From: Novosphingobium mathurense
GTDB lineage: Bacteria; Pseudomonadota; Alphaproteobacteria; Sphingomonadales; Sphingomonadaceae
Direction: 5' to 3'
Assembly (NCBI RefSeq): GCF_900168325.1
Contig: NZ_FVZE01000009.1
Coordinates: 1-64,000 of the forward strand
DNA length: 64,000 nt
Both the position numbers and the translations under genes were made by a program. The notes beneath the pieces are model-generated. The model was given only the letters and a program-made list of their open reading frames with translations. It made no database searches and was not told the origin of the DNA. Below, in pieces: positions 1 through 9,349 of the stretch. Position 1 is the stretch's first letter. Each line of letters opens with the position of its first letter.

Positions 1-95
1 GGCCGACATCAAATCGGAATCCCTGGCCGGCTTCGCGTCGGAAAACATGGCCGACTTCGTATCGGAATGTCTGGCCGACTTCATCGGAATACGCA
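1..95. mobile_element. Terminal repeats of an IS21-like element (partial, continues left of window)
   Basis: Positions 1-72 are three exact 24-bp periods, each of the form GGCCGnC(A/T)TC...TCGGAA..., and a fourth, slightly shorter unit runs to a CA dinucleotide at 94-95. Serial imperfect repeats ending in CA are typical of IS21-family ends, which is established for that family. The body of the element would lie to the left of the window, so no istA/istB can be seen. A related but shorter array occurs inverted at 14085-14143. The sequence changes abruptly to a TonB-receptor reading frame after about position 95, which places the insertion boundary there. Confidence 0.6.
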
Positions 96-1849
96 GTCGG
101 GCAAGAGTGGTCGTTGGCAGCTACGGTCGCCATGACTTTGAAGCATCGGTTTCAATTCCGTTGGTTCAGGATCTGCTGGCTGTGAAGTTCGCCGGCTTTT
201 CGCTGAATGATCACGGCACGTTCTACAACAAGACATTGGATCGCCGGGTCAGCCGCAAGGACTACCAGGCATTCTCTGGCGCGGTTCGGCTTACCCCGGG
301 CGATCTTGATCTCCAGGTCACTTACGATCACGTAGTCGACAAGAGCGATCTTCCCGCGCTGATAAGCGTCTATTCTTCGCAGACGCGTACGACCAACTCC
401 CCGGGCTTGTTGGATGGTGCTGATCGGGTCTGCAGCAACGTAAATCTGAGCGGCATCTGCGATCGCCCCGATCCGGAAGGCGTCACCACCCAGAACATTG
501 TACCCACTGCCTACTACAAGCTCGATGCGATCACGATCAATGCAAAGGCGGACCTTGGTCCTTTGACCTTTGCCGCGGTAACTGGCTATCGCAAGAGTAC
601 AGAATGGGCCAACCAGGATCCCGATGGAACCGAGTACGACCTGTTTCGTACCTACAGGCCGCAGAAGTTCCATCAGTTCTCACAAGAGATGCGCCTGGAA
701 TCGAACTTCGACGGACCCTTCAGCTTTGTCGCCGGCATCTATTATTTCAATTCTGCTTACAGCATGCGGCAGACGAGTAAGGTGGCAATGGCCGCGGTAA
801 ATCCGGCACAGCCACTGAGCGCGGGTTTCCTCTATCCATCGTATGGCGTCCATCAGGACTATGACTCTTTGGCGCTGTTTTTGCAGGGTGACCTGAAGAT
901 TACCGATGCTCTGACGCTCACCGTGGGCGGACGGCAGACCTGGGACGACAAGCGTTTCCGCTTTGATCAATTCGCCAATGGAACGAGCATCCCTTCGACT
1001 TCAGCCCTTACAAACCAGACCTACGGGCAAGCCAAGTTCAACGAGTTCACTCCGCGTGTTGCCCTGCGTTATGAAATCACACCTGACGTCAATGTCTACG
1101 CCAGCTTCTCAAAGGGTTACAACACCGGCGGTTTCAATGGCCGTGCGGCAGACCCGGCCCTGATTGGACCTTACCAGCCTGAAACTCTCAAGGCTTACGA
1201 GGCTGGCTTCAAAGCGGAGCTGTTCGATCGCAAACTGCGGATCAATGGCGCTATTTTCCAGAATGACTTCAGCGACAAGCAGGAAGAAGTCATCACTGCC
1301 ATCCCCAATCCGCCATTCACCGGTACAGCTGTAGAAAACGCGGCAAGTGCCCGTTATCGCGGCGCTGAACTCGAATTCTCAGCAATCCCGATGACTGGGC
1401 TGACGCTCAATGGATCTGTGGGTTACCTCGATGCCAAGTATCGTAACTTCATGGCTTCGCTGCGTTCAGGTACGCCCGTTGTCGACAACAGCGGCCTTAA
1501 CCTCAGGCGCGCGCCGAAGTGGACGCTTTCTGGCGGGGCCGATTACGTAGTGCCCGTCGGCGCAGGCGACCTGGGCTTCAACGTCTCTGCCCGATACATC
1601 AGCAAGACTGAACAGCACATCCTCAACGATCCCTATGGCACCGTACCTGGCTACGAGAATGTCGATGCGGCAATCCGCTATGCTTTCCCAATTGGCACGA
1701 TCGACACAACACTGACGGGCTTCGTCAAGAACATCACCGACAAGCGGGTGCAGACAGTATACACAACCGGCGGTCTCGGCAGCTTCATCAGCTACATCGG
1801 CCAGGGCGTTGGACGTACCTGGGGCTTGGAACTTAGCGCGCGGTTCTAA
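47..1849 (+). pseudogene. TonB-dependent receptor, 5'-truncated by an IS21-like insertion
   Basis: The frame encodes the beta-barrel of an outer-membrane TonB-dependent receptor: repeated aromatic/glycine-rich strands, a FSKGYNTGGFNGR segment typical of sphingomonad receptors, and a C terminus ending in ELSARF with a terminal Phe. No signal peptide, TonB box or plug domain is present, so about 200-250 residues are missing. The first ~16 codons (from the Met at 47) are translated from the IS terminal repeats, and receptor homology begins near residue 18 (RARVVVGSYGRHD). The product could not be exported or energised, so it is most likely a pseudogene. Downstream are DUF1254 proteins and a sulfatase, which the intact receptor probably served. 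Confidence 0.85.
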
Positions 1850-1858
1850 TCGTGCGCA

Positions 1859-1911
1859 GGCGGGCCGCGCCACAGATGTTTACCTCCCTAACTGCGGCCC
1901 GCCGATTTTTA
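1859..1911 (+). terminator. Rho-independent terminator after the truncated TonB receptor
   Basis: Perfect 10-bp arms GGCGGGCCGC (1859-1868) and GCGGCCCGCC (1894-1903) are separated by 25 nt and followed by a T run at 1906-1910. The site lies 10 nt after the receptor stop codon and 23 nt before the next gene, so the downstream genes probably have their own promoter or rely on read-through. Confidence 0.7.
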
Positions 1912-1933
1912 TCTTCATTAACGAGCAAAGCGA

Positions 1934-3337
1934 ATGGCACCCAGCAAACTGATTCTAGCGGCTTGTGTGGCCGCTACCGCAAGCGGAGTTCACGCTGAGC
2001 CTCGCAGTTACGATGCTTCAAGGGCAGACCAGTTCCTAAACGCTCAGGCTGAGGACATTGTCCCTGAGGAGCGAGAGTCACGGGCAGTGTACGCGCGTCA
2101 TGCAGCTTATGACGCAGCCATGTTTGGGCAAGTTGCGGTTCTCACCTACAATCAGATATACGCTCAGGCCGTGGATCGCCAATCGGGTGAATTTGTCGGG
2201 TTCAATCGATTTGCGCATGACCGTAACCTTGCCACGCCAGGTTATGCGCCATTCAAGACGCCCAATGCCGATACGCTCTATTCCAATGCCTATCTGGATT
2301 TAAGCCAAGGGCCGGTGCTGCTCACCGTGCCGCCGACCAAAGGACGCTATTACACAGTCAATTTCCTCGATCTATATGGCAATGCCTCGAACATCAGTGC
2401 GCGAACTCACGGGACAAGAGGTGGACGCTTTCTGATCGCCACCACAGATTGGGGAGGCAGTGTGCCGGCTGGCGTCACACTGTTTCGCGTGACGCAGCCC
2501 TACATGTGGATCCTCATGCGTATCGAAGCGGAGAGCCCAAAGGCGGTTCCCGAGGTTCGCAAGTTGCAGGATCAATTCATCCTGGAGCCGACAACCGAGC
2601 CTTCAGGCAAAGTTTCATATCCTGCTCCTGCGACCCTGGATGATCCGGCTGGGTTTCTCAAAATCTTGAACTGGGTTGTCGAAAACGGCGGGGTACGGAA
2701 CGAAGAACTGGGACACATCCATCCTTGGCGGGGGATTGGCGTTGGTGGCCCTGTGAGCGTAGATGAAGCCATGTCCGATGAGGCTGTGCAGGAGGGAGTT
2801 CGCGCCGGTTTTGGCGACGCAAAGCTCGTGATCATGCGCAATCTCGCGCAGAACGGCACTCCTACTAATGGATGGCGTGAACCGTTCGACATTGGCCGCT
2901 ACGGTTTTAATTACGAATACAGGGCAACTGTGAACACGCTAGGTACCGGCGCAAACGTGCGCCTGGAAAACTTTGCCTTCACTACTTTTGAGGATGCGCA
3001 AGGCGAACCGCTTGACGGGGCAAAGCATGACTATGTTTTGCGCCTCAAGTCTGCGCCGCCCGCCGACTTCTTCTGGTCGATCACAGTGTACGACGGCCAG
3101 ACCCAGGAACTGGTACCAAACGCGAAAAGCAAGTACCTCGTGGGCGGAAATACCCCAGATCTCATCACCAACAAAGATGGATCGGTGACGCTCACCTTCT
3201 CAATGTCCGCCAAGGGACCCAACGCTGTCCCGGTACCCCATGGCCTATTTTACCTGGCCTTGAGGGCGCAGGGTCCGCGGCGCGAGATGCTTGACGGCAC
3301 TTGGCGCCCCAGCCCTCTGAAAAAGCTAGCCAAATGA
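1934..3337 (+). CDS. DUF1254/DUF1214 domain-containing secreted protein
   Basis: The 467-residue protein has an N-terminal signal peptide (MAPSKLILAACVAATASGVHA). A DUF1254 region follows (about residues 60-190, with the NADTLYSNAYLDL and RYYTVNFLDLYGN blocks), then a C-terminal DUF1214 region (about 330-460, with FFWSITVYDG and a closing ...LDGTWRPSP). The family is widespread in proteobacteria but its reaction is not established. The gene overlaps the next by 4 nt (ATGA at 3334-3337), so the two paralogous proteins are translationally coupled and may act together in the periplasm. The sulfatase downstream suggests a role in using an organic ester or sulfate, which is inference. Confidence 0.85.
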   Translation: MAPSKLILAACVAATASGVHAEPRSYDASRADQFLNAQAEDIVPEERESRAVYARHAAYDAAMFGQVAVLTYNQIYAQAVDRQSGEFVGFNRFAHDRNLATPGYAPFKTPNADTLYSNAYLDLSQGPVLLTVPPTKGRYYTVNFLDLYGNASNISARTHGTRGGRFLIATTDWGGSVPAGVTLFRVTQPYMWILMRIEAESPKAVPEVRKLQDQFILEPTTEPSGKVSYPAPATLDDPAGFLKILNWVVENGGVRNEELGHIHPWRGIGVGGPVSVDEAMSDEAVQEGVRAGFGDAKLVIMRNLAQNGTPTNGWREPFDIGRYGFNYEYRATVNTLGTGANVRLENFAFTTFEDAQGEPLDGAKHDYVLRLKSAPPADFFWSITVYDGQTQELVPNAKSKYLVGGNTPDLITNKDGSVTLTFSMSAKGPNAVPVPHGLFYLALRAQGPRREMLDGTWRPSPLKKLAK

Positions 3338-4758
3338 AGGGTCCCGTTCTTCACGCTATGTCGGCAGCGCTGCTGGCTGCAGGGCTCGCACCAGGAGCAT
3401 ATGCTAAAGAAAGCGGCTGCGCGAAGTCTGCGGAAACTGCCCCTGAAGCGCTCGCGCAAACTGCTGAAGAACTCTATATCTGGGGATACCCGCTCGTTCA
3501 GGCGGCGCGTATCCGTCTTGTCTCGACCCAGGGATCAGTTGCCGATTCCGCCAAGCTCACGGCCCCAATCCATCACTTTGCACATGGACGGGTATTGGCG
3601 AACCCCTCCACGCACATTGGTGTAGGACCGAACAATGACACGCTCTACAGCTTGATATGGATGGACTTGAAAAAAGGGCCATTTGTTTTCGAGGCGCCTG
3701 ACTTTGGGGAACGCTATTACACGTTCTCTCTCAATGCCGCGGATTCAACTTCGAGCGATTCCCTGGGACAGCGGACCCATGGAGGCAAGCTCCCCCCTTT
3801 GTTCATCCACGGGCCTGATTTTGCCGGTAGCACTCCTGCAGGCATGGTGGATGTCACCTCGCCGACCCGCTATTTCGAGCTCGCTGGACGAACGCTAACG
3901 ACGGGGACCGATGCGGATTATGCCAAGGTCCATGCTCTGCAGAACGCCATGAAGCTACGCACGTATGCCGATTGGCGGCATGGTGTAAATCGAGCGCCCA
4001 CGACGGCCCCACAAAGACCTCTGCACGATGGCGCACACAACATTCCTCCTGATCTGATGTTCCTGGAGGAGCTTGGACAAGTGTTACGCGACTGGTGGGC
4101 CCAACCTGACGATGTCGGGTATCTAAACGATGCAAAGAAGCTTGGGATTGATCCGGACGGCTTCAATCCTGGACGGCTCAATGGTGAAGAACGCGCGCGC
4201 ATTGCAGAGGGTCTAGTCCAAGGACAAAAACTCGTTGAATGCCAGTCACGCCGGCTCGGCGTTCAAAGCCATGGCTGGACGACAAACTACCAGGGCGCGC
4301 GTTTCGGCCAGGACTATTTGCTTCGAGCAGCTGTCGCCAAGGACCAGATTTACGTCGCGGTCCCCGAAGAGGCGATCTATCCGATTGGCCGAGTTGACAG
4401 CGAGGGGCAACTACTCAACGGCAATTTCGATTATCGCATTAGGATGAGCGCAGATTCCCTGCCACCGGTCGGTGCATTCTGGTCGATCACGCTTTACGAT
4501 GACAACGGCTTCATGGTCGAGAACCCGATTGATCGTTATTCGATCGGGGATCGAACGCAAGATCTCATGCACACTCAGGATGGATCCGTGGAAATTGCAA
4601 TCGGGCATACTCGACCATCTGGCGCGGATCTCAACTGGCTGCCAGCGCCACAAGGACCTTTCTACCTGATGATGCGCCTCTATGTGCCTGGCAAGGCAAT
4701 CCTCGATGGCACATGGACCCCGCCTCCCATAGTACGCGTTTCGAGCGCAGGAGACTAA
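3334..4758 (+). CDS. DUF1254/DUF1214 domain-containing secreted protein (second paralogue)
   Basis: This 474-residue protein resembles the preceding one: a signal peptide ending near GAYA, an N-terminal DUF1254 block with NNDTLYSLIWMDL and RYYTFSLNAADS, and a DUF1214 block with FWSITLYDDNGFM and a final LDGTWTPPP. The start at 3334 is preferred over an in-frame ATG at 3301 because it begins the signal peptide and forms the ATGA overlap with the upstream stop. The stop at 4758 is 2 nt before the sulfatase ATG, so the three genes are one transcription unit. The function is not known. Two diverged copies in tandem suggest a hetero-oligomer or two related substrates. Confidence 0.85.
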   Translation: MKGPVLHAMSAALLAAGLAPGAYAKESGCAKSAETAPEALAQTAEELYIWGYPLVQAARIRLVSTQGSVADSAKLTAPIHHFAHGRVLANPSTHIGVGPNNDTLYSLIWMDLKKGPFVFEAPDFGERYYTFSLNAADSTSSDSLGQRTHGGKLPPLFIHGPDFAGSTPAGMVDVTSPTRYFELAGRTLTTGTDADYAKVHALQNAMKLRTYADWRHGVNRAPTTAPQRPLHDGAHNIPPDLMFLEELGQVLRDWWAQPDDVGYLNDAKKLGIDPDGFNPGRLNGEERARIAEGLVQGQKLVECQSRRLGVQSHGWTTNYQGARFGQDYLLRAAVAKDQIYVAVPEEAIYPIGRVDSEGQLLNGNFDYRIRMSADSLPPVGAFWSITLYDDNGFMVENPIDRYSIGDRTQDLMHTQDGSVEIAIGHTRPSGADLNWLPAPQGPFYLMMRLYVPGKAILDGTWTPPPIVRVSSAGD

Positions 4759-4760
4759 TC

Positions 4761-6476
4761 ATGAAACGTCAATTATCTCTGCTTGCAGCGGTCGTTCTCG
4801 CCGCTGTGCCGGTCATTTCGAGTTCTGCCGACGCAAAGACGGCGCAGGCGCCCGCGCGGCCCAACGTGATTGTCATCCTCGCGGACGATTTGTCCTATTC
4901 AGATCTCGGGACATATGGCGGCGAAATTTCAACGCCAAATCTCGACGCGCTTGCCAAGCGCGGCCTTGCCTTTACCGCCTTCCATACAACGCCGATGTGC
5001 TCGCCTTCGCGCGCTGAGCTTCTCACCGGCGAGGACCAGCATCGTACGGGCTTTGGCACGATGGCCGAGTTTCTTACCGACAATCAGCGGGGGCAACCCG
5101 GATATGAGCTTCTTCTCAATGAGCGCGTCTCGACCATACCTGAACGCCTCAAGCCCTTTGGCTACAATTCCTTCATGTCGGGTAAGTGGCATCTTGGGCG
5201 TGGAGCATTGCCACCTCAGCGCGGCTTCGACAGGTCCTTCTATCTTATTCAGGGTGCCGCCAACCACTTCATAAACAAGGGCTACGCCAAGCACATGGCT
5301 ACGGTCCAATACGAAGAAGATGGCAAGCCGTTTACCTTGCCGTCGGGGTTCTATTCCAGCGACTTTTATACCAGCAGGATGATTGACTACATCGAGGAAG
5401 GGCGAAAATTGGGCAAGCCTTTCTTTGGTTACCTTGCTTATACCGCGCCTCATTTCCCATTACAGGCGCCAGAGGCGCTCATTGCAAAATATGAGCCTGT
5501 CTATGCCGCAGGATGGGACGCGCTGCGCAGCAAGCGCTTCGAACGCCAGAAAGAGCTCGGCCTCGTTCCTTCGGATGCAAGCGCTCCGCCGGCCCGCGAA
5601 CGGGTGCCGGCCTGGTCATCGCTTTCGCTTGAACAGCAGCGCTATCAGACAAAGATCATGGCCACTTATGCAGCCATGATCGAGGATCTCGACACCAACG
5701 TTGGACGTCTCGTCGCCTACCTGAAGAAGACGGGGCAATACGACAATACGCTCATCCTTTTTACCTCCGACAATGGCCCTGAAGCCCTCGACCTCAATCA
5801 TGACTATTTTCTGCCCAATGTAACCGACTGGCTCGAGGAAAATTACGACAACTCATACGAGAGTGTCGGCAGCGCCAACTCATTCGTTTTCTTGGGAGAA
5901 GGTTGGGCCAGCGCTGTGGCTTCTGCCCACCGTTTGTTCAAGGATTACGTTACGGAGGGCGGCATTCGCGGGCCTCTCATTGTCTCGTGGCCCGCTGCGC
6001 AAAAGCGGGTCGGGTTCACAGATATGCCATCGACCTTGCTCGATATCCTACCAACTGCGGTCGATGCGGCGGACGGCGAGGCGTTAGAACAACACGCGGC
6101 CAGTCCGGCCCGGCCCGATAGTCAGGGAATTTCGCTGCTTCCTTACATCACGGGCCGAAGTGAAGTGATTGCTCGGCCTTTCGATGGCACCGGCTTTGAA
6201 CTTTTCGGGAACGAGGCATTCGTGTCAGGAGACTGGAAGATCCTGAAACTGAGGGCGCCCGAAGGCGATGGCACCTGGAAGCTATACAATGTCGCCTGGG
6301 ATCCCGCCGAGTCTCACGATCTCGCGGCAGAATACCCAGTGCGGTTCGCTGCTCTGAAAGCTGCATATCAAGCCTATGCCACGCACAATGGAGTTGTGTC
6401 TCCACCAGATGATTTCAGGATTGTCCCGACAGGAGGCAAGCGAGCGGAGACCTCTAACCCTACCGCAAAACCTTAA
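4761..6476 (+). CDS. Type I (formylglycine) sulfatase, arylsulfatase family, secreted
   Basis: The 571-residue protein hydrolyses sulfate esters, probably in the periplasm given the signal peptide (MKRQLSLLAAVVLAAVPVIS). The metal-binding pair is at Asp42-Asp43 (ILADDLSYSDLG). The sulfatase signature C-S-P-S-R begins at Cys80, which maturases convert to formylglycine. A second metal site is in FTSDNGPEALD, and GKWHLG is the conserved lysine block. The start at 4761 has AGGAGA upstream and follows the previous stop by 2 nt. Family and length agree with arylsulfatase A/PehA-type enzymes. The natural substrate is unknown. No sulfatase-maturing enzyme is encoded nearby, so it must be elsewhere. 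Confidence 0.92.
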   Translation: MKRQLSLLAAVVLAAVPVISSSADAKTAQAPARPNVIVILADDLSYSDLGTYGGEISTPNLDALAKRGLAFTAFHTTPMCSPSRAELLTGEDQHRTGFGTMAEFLTDNQRGQPGYELLLNERVSTIPERLKPFGYNSFMSGKWHLGRGALPPQRGFDRSFYLIQGAANHFINKGYAKHMATVQYEEDGKPFTLPSGFYSSDFYTSRMIDYIEEGRKLGKPFFGYLAYTAPHFPLQAPEALIAKYEPVYAAGWDALRSKRFERQKELGLVPSDASAPPARERVPAWSSLSLEQQRYQTKIMATYAAMIEDLDTNVGRLVAYLKKTGQYDNTLILFTSDNGPEALDLNHDYFLPNVTDWLEENYDNSYESVGSANSFVFLGEGWASAVASAHRLFKDYVTEGGIRGPLIVSWPAAQKRVGFTDMPSTLLDILPTAVDAADGEALEQHAASPARPDSQGISLLPYITGRSEVIARPFDGTGFELFGNEAFVSGDWKILKLRAPEGDGTWKLYNVAWDPAESHDLAAEYPVRFAALKAAYQAYATHNGVVSPPDDFRIVPTGGKRAETSNPTAKP

Positions 6477-6658
6477 GCGCGCAGCTTAGCCTTTCATGTT
6501 AACGAAGAGGCAGTGGAGGGGACGATGGCTGTAGAATTACCCATTTGATCTGTGCCGCTAAATCCTCTCGGATGCGCATTGTTCTGAGTATCGAAAGCGT
6601 ACAAGCCAAGGCTTCGGCCCGTAGCTTTGCGCAATCATAACCACGAATGGAAGACAGG

Positions 6659-7432
6659 ATGAACCGTTTCAAAGACAAGGTTGTGGTTATTACCGGCGGC
6701 GCATCGGGCTTGGGGTTGGCAACGGCGGAACGTCTCGCGGCAGAAGGCGCCAAACTCGTTCTTGTCGACATGAACGAGGAGGCCTTGCTCAAGGCTACCA
6801 CGAGCCTACCCGAAGACAGCGATGTAACTTATTTTGTTGCAGACGTTTCGCGTGAGGGCGACGTCAAGGCATACGTGCACAAGGCCATCGGAAGTTATGG
6901 TCGCATTGATGGCTTTTTCAATAACGCTGGTATTGAAGGTCGACAGAACCCAACCGAGAACTTCGGGGCCGACGAGTTTCATCGCGTTTTATCAATCAAC
7001 CTTGACGGCGTGTTCTACGGGATGTCCGAGGTGCTCGCCGTGATGCGTGAGCAGGGCTACGGAGCTATTGTTAACACTGCCTCTGTTGCCGGCATTCGCG
7101 GCGTTGGCAATCAGAGCGCTTATGCAGCAAGCAAGCACGGCGTGGTTGGACTGACCCGCAACAGCGCAGTCGAGTACGGTCATTGCGGAATCCAGATCAA
7201 CGCCATCGCACCCGGGGCGATCATGACAGCGATGGTTGAAGGGTCCTTGCGCCAGATGGCGGGGGACGACTGGGAGGCTGCCGGAGCACAGTTTGTTGCA
7301 AACAATCCTATGCAGCGCTTCGGTCGACCAGAAGAAGTGGCTGCGCTTGTCGCATTCTTGCTTTCAGGCGAAGCCAATTTCATCAATGGAGCCGTGATCA
7401 CGATCGATGGCGGTCAGTCCTACAAGTATTGA
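6659..7432 (+). CDS. Short-chain dehydrogenase/reductase (SDR)
   Basis: This classical SDR of 257 residues has the cofactor motif TGGASGLG near the N terminus, an aspartate after strand 2 (LVDMNE) that favours NAD(H) over NADP(H), the FNNAG block, the catalytic Ser in NTASVAG, and the YAASK Tyr/Lys pair. The C-terminal FINGAVITIDGG is typical of cytosolic alcohol or ketone dehydrogenases. The ATG at 6659 is preferred to 6647 because it follows a purine-rich GACAGG and begins directly at the fold. It lies 182 nt after the sulfatase. It could oxidise the alcohol released by ester hydrolysis, which is inference from position. Confidence 0.9.
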   Translation: MNRFKDKVVVITGGASGLGLATAERLAAEGAKLVLVDMNEEALLKATTSLPEDSDVTYFVADVSREGDVKAYVHKAIGSYGRIDGFFNNAGIEGRQNPTENFGADEFHRVLSINLDGVFYGMSEVLAVMREQGYGAIVNTASVAGIRGVGNQSAYAASKHGVVGLTRNSAVEYGHCGIQINAIAPGAIMTAMVEGSLRQMAGDDWEAAGAQFVANNPMQRFGRPEEVAALVAFLLSGEANFINGAVITIDGGQSYKY

Positions 7433-7546
7433 ATTCCGAGATATCTGACGGTTCGTGATAAGCGATCATTCGAACCCGCAGGAAGAGCGAGTCCCCTGGC
7501 TGTTGGTTTTTGGAGCAACTGAGCGTGCGTTGGAGAGTGTGGCATT

Positions 7547-8323
7547 ATGAATGACCTGCAAGGCGCAATTGTCCTGGTAACCGGTTCGAATGGTGACATT
7601 GGCAAGGCCATTGTGCACCTGTTCGAGGAGCGCGGCGCAAAAGTCATTCGCTCAGATCTTGAGGCTCCATCCAGATCCAGTCCCGGCGTTGATTTCATCG
7701 CACTGGATGTGACGAACGAGGCGAGCTGGTCAAAGGCTATTTCGTCCATCGAAGAGCGGCACGGAGCACTTGATGTGCTGGTCAACAATGCCGGCATCGC
7801 CCCGATGACCCGGATGGAGGATGCCTCACTGGAACAATGGCGCCTTTGCCAGCAAGTCAATGTCGAAGGCAGCTTCCTTGGACTCAAGACTGCTGCTCCT
7901 TTGCTGGCACGCAGCGGAACGCGGCGCGACGGTGGCGCGGCAGTCGTCAACTTGTGTTCCGGTGCTTCCGACAAGCCGACGGCCTTCAGCGCGGCATATT
8001 GCGTGAGCAAGGCTGCCGCACGCATGCTGACACGCGTGGCGGCCGTTGAATTTTCTGCTCTGGCCTATCTCATTCGGGTAAATTCTGTCCATCCAGGCGT
8101 AGTCGAGTCCCGGATGATGGATGATATCCTCGCAAAGTTCTCGCAAATCAGCGGCGGAGCACCTATTGATGACCTTCGCAAGGCCGTCGCTGCAGGCAAC
8201 CCAATGGGGCGCTTTGTAGATCCAGCAGAAGTTGCTGAAGCCGTAGTGTTTTTATCGTCGTCTGCAGCCAGGTTCATCCACGGCGACGCAATTCACGTCG
8301 ATGGCGGGTATGCGGCCAGTTGA
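7547..8323 (+). CDS. Short-chain dehydrogenase/reductase (SDR), second copy
   Basis: This 258-residue classical SDR has TGSNGDIG as the nucleotide-binding motif, an Asp after strand 2 (IRSDLE) suggesting NAD preference, VNNAG, a catalytic Ser in LCSGAS and YCVSK as the Tyr-Lys pair. The ending IHVDGGYAAS is normal for the family. It is only moderately similar to the SDR upstream, so it is not a recent duplication. The gene ends 14 nt before an IS6-type inverted repeat, so any further genes of this cluster may have been lost there. Confidence 0.88.
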   Translation: MNDLQGAIVLVTGSNGDIGKAIVHLFEERGAKVIRSDLEAPSRSSPGVDFIALDVTNEASWSKAISSIEERHGALDVLVNNAGIAPMTRMEDASLEQWRLCQQVNVEGSFLGLKTAAPLLARSGTRRDGGAAVVNLCSGASDKPTAFSAAYCVSKAAARMLTRVAAVEFSALAYLIRVNSVHPGVVESRMMDDILAKFSQISGGAPIDDLRKAVAAGNPMGRFVDPAEVAEAVVFLSSSAARFIHGDAIHVDGGYAAS

Positions 8324-8337
8324 TCAATATCAGAGAA

Positions 8338-8510
8338 GGCTCTGTTGCAAAGATTGACAGCAGCTGAAGGAGGTTGCTGCCTCTCGGCGAGCAATCGGCT
8401 GCAACGAAATGCTGGTTGAGCAGGTCCATGGTTTCGGCCAGGGCGGAGGGCTGAAGCGTCCCGGGTTTTCCGGAGGCTATCCGGTTTGACTCAGGCAGCC
8501 ATATCGAGGG
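8338..8510 (-). mobile_element. Relic of an IS6-family (IS6100-like) element end
   Basis: Position 8338 starts GGCTCTGTTGCAAAGATT, the hallmark terminal inverted repeat of the IS6/IS26/IS6100 group. About 170 nt of internal terminal sequence follow, with a reverse-strand open frame containing LQPSALAETMDLLNQ. No second inverted repeat and no transposase catalytic core are present, so this is a decayed end. It abuts an AraC-family remnant at about 8510, which marks a deletion junction typical of IS6-mediated adjacent deletions. Confidence 0.6.
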
Positions 8511-8731
8511 TCTAGTTGCGTTTGCAGGGATGCAGTTATGACGAGCTGAGGGCATTTTCGCTACGAACCGCAGCCGAACGTCTACTATCAGACAGGGAGG
8601 TGACAATTGCCTCTGTCGCCCATCGTCTCAGCTTTTCCGACGACCGCGCATTCCTCCGCGCTTTCAAAGGATGGACTGGTATGGCCCCGTCCACTTTCTT
8701 GAGCCGGAACAAAGTTCCGCCGATGGACTGA
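8510..8731 (+). pseudogene. AraC-family regulator, C-terminal fragment
   Basis: The frame encodes only the C-terminal DNA-binding end of an AraC/XylS regulator: a LQGCSYDELRAF linker helix, a first helix-turn-helix (AAERLLSDREVTIASVAHRL) and the conserved SFSDDRAFLRAFKGWTG-MAPSTF second HTH signature. The N-terminal effector domain is absent and the sequence starts at the IS6-type relic, so the gene is broken. It may once have controlled one of the neighbouring catabolic clusters. Confidence 0.7.
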
Positions 8732-9349
8732 CAAATGGCACGAGAAGCCTCACAATATGGGCAATCATCAATTGCACGCCGATATAGAGGCACGGCCTTT
8801 GGAATAGCGAACGGACCGCACCTGAGCATGGAATTTTCCTGGCTGAGTGGCAAGGATGGGTCGGACCTAGAAACTGCAGTCACACACTCATTTCGAGTGC
8901 ACGAGGACCGGGAGCGGGGCGACTTGCGGCGATTGCCGTCGTATACCTCACAAGTTGTGAAGAACTGGCGCCAGGCCGCGCCATACGCATGGCGCAGGCA
9001 ATATGCTTCGCCGCATGATCGTACAAAGTTGAGCTTAGCAGTCGGATTGGCATTAGCGCCTCTGGGGTTCTGAACCTGCCAATTGAAGGTCACCCGCAAG
9101 GGCTGCCATAGTGACAGTTTGCCAAGAGAAGTCGACGGGCTTTTCTGGAAAGTGACTCATTACCAGAGGGTTACAAGACATGCAGAACATGGCCGGTACA
9201 AGATGCGAACATGAGCTCGCTGGCATTGTGCTTCAGGCAAACTGTCGAAACGACAGATATAGGCCGTAAGGCAATGGAATCATTGTATCTTTGTGCGATG
9301 GCTCTAGCCAGAATCGCAGGAATCTGGCATAGACAGAGCAAGAACGAAC
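8732..9349. other. Gene-free stretch, no recognisable feature
   Basis: About 620 nt between the AraC remnant and the next convincing gene. Open frames exist on both strands, but their products are low in recognisable motifs and lack good ribosome-binding sites. I see no IS end, hairpin terminator or tRNA. It probably holds decayed coding sequence left by the IS-mediated deletion beside it. Confidence 0.4.

Noticed and set aside
1..95. Possible CRISPR array from the regular 24-bp repeats
   Set aside because: The units are contiguous imperfect repeats without spacers and end in CA, matching an IS21-type end.
8536..9099. A 187-codon minus-strand frame opposite the AraC remnant
   Set aside because: Composition is odd (rich in Arg, Cys and Ser), it is antisense to the recognised AraC HTH, and no motif was found.
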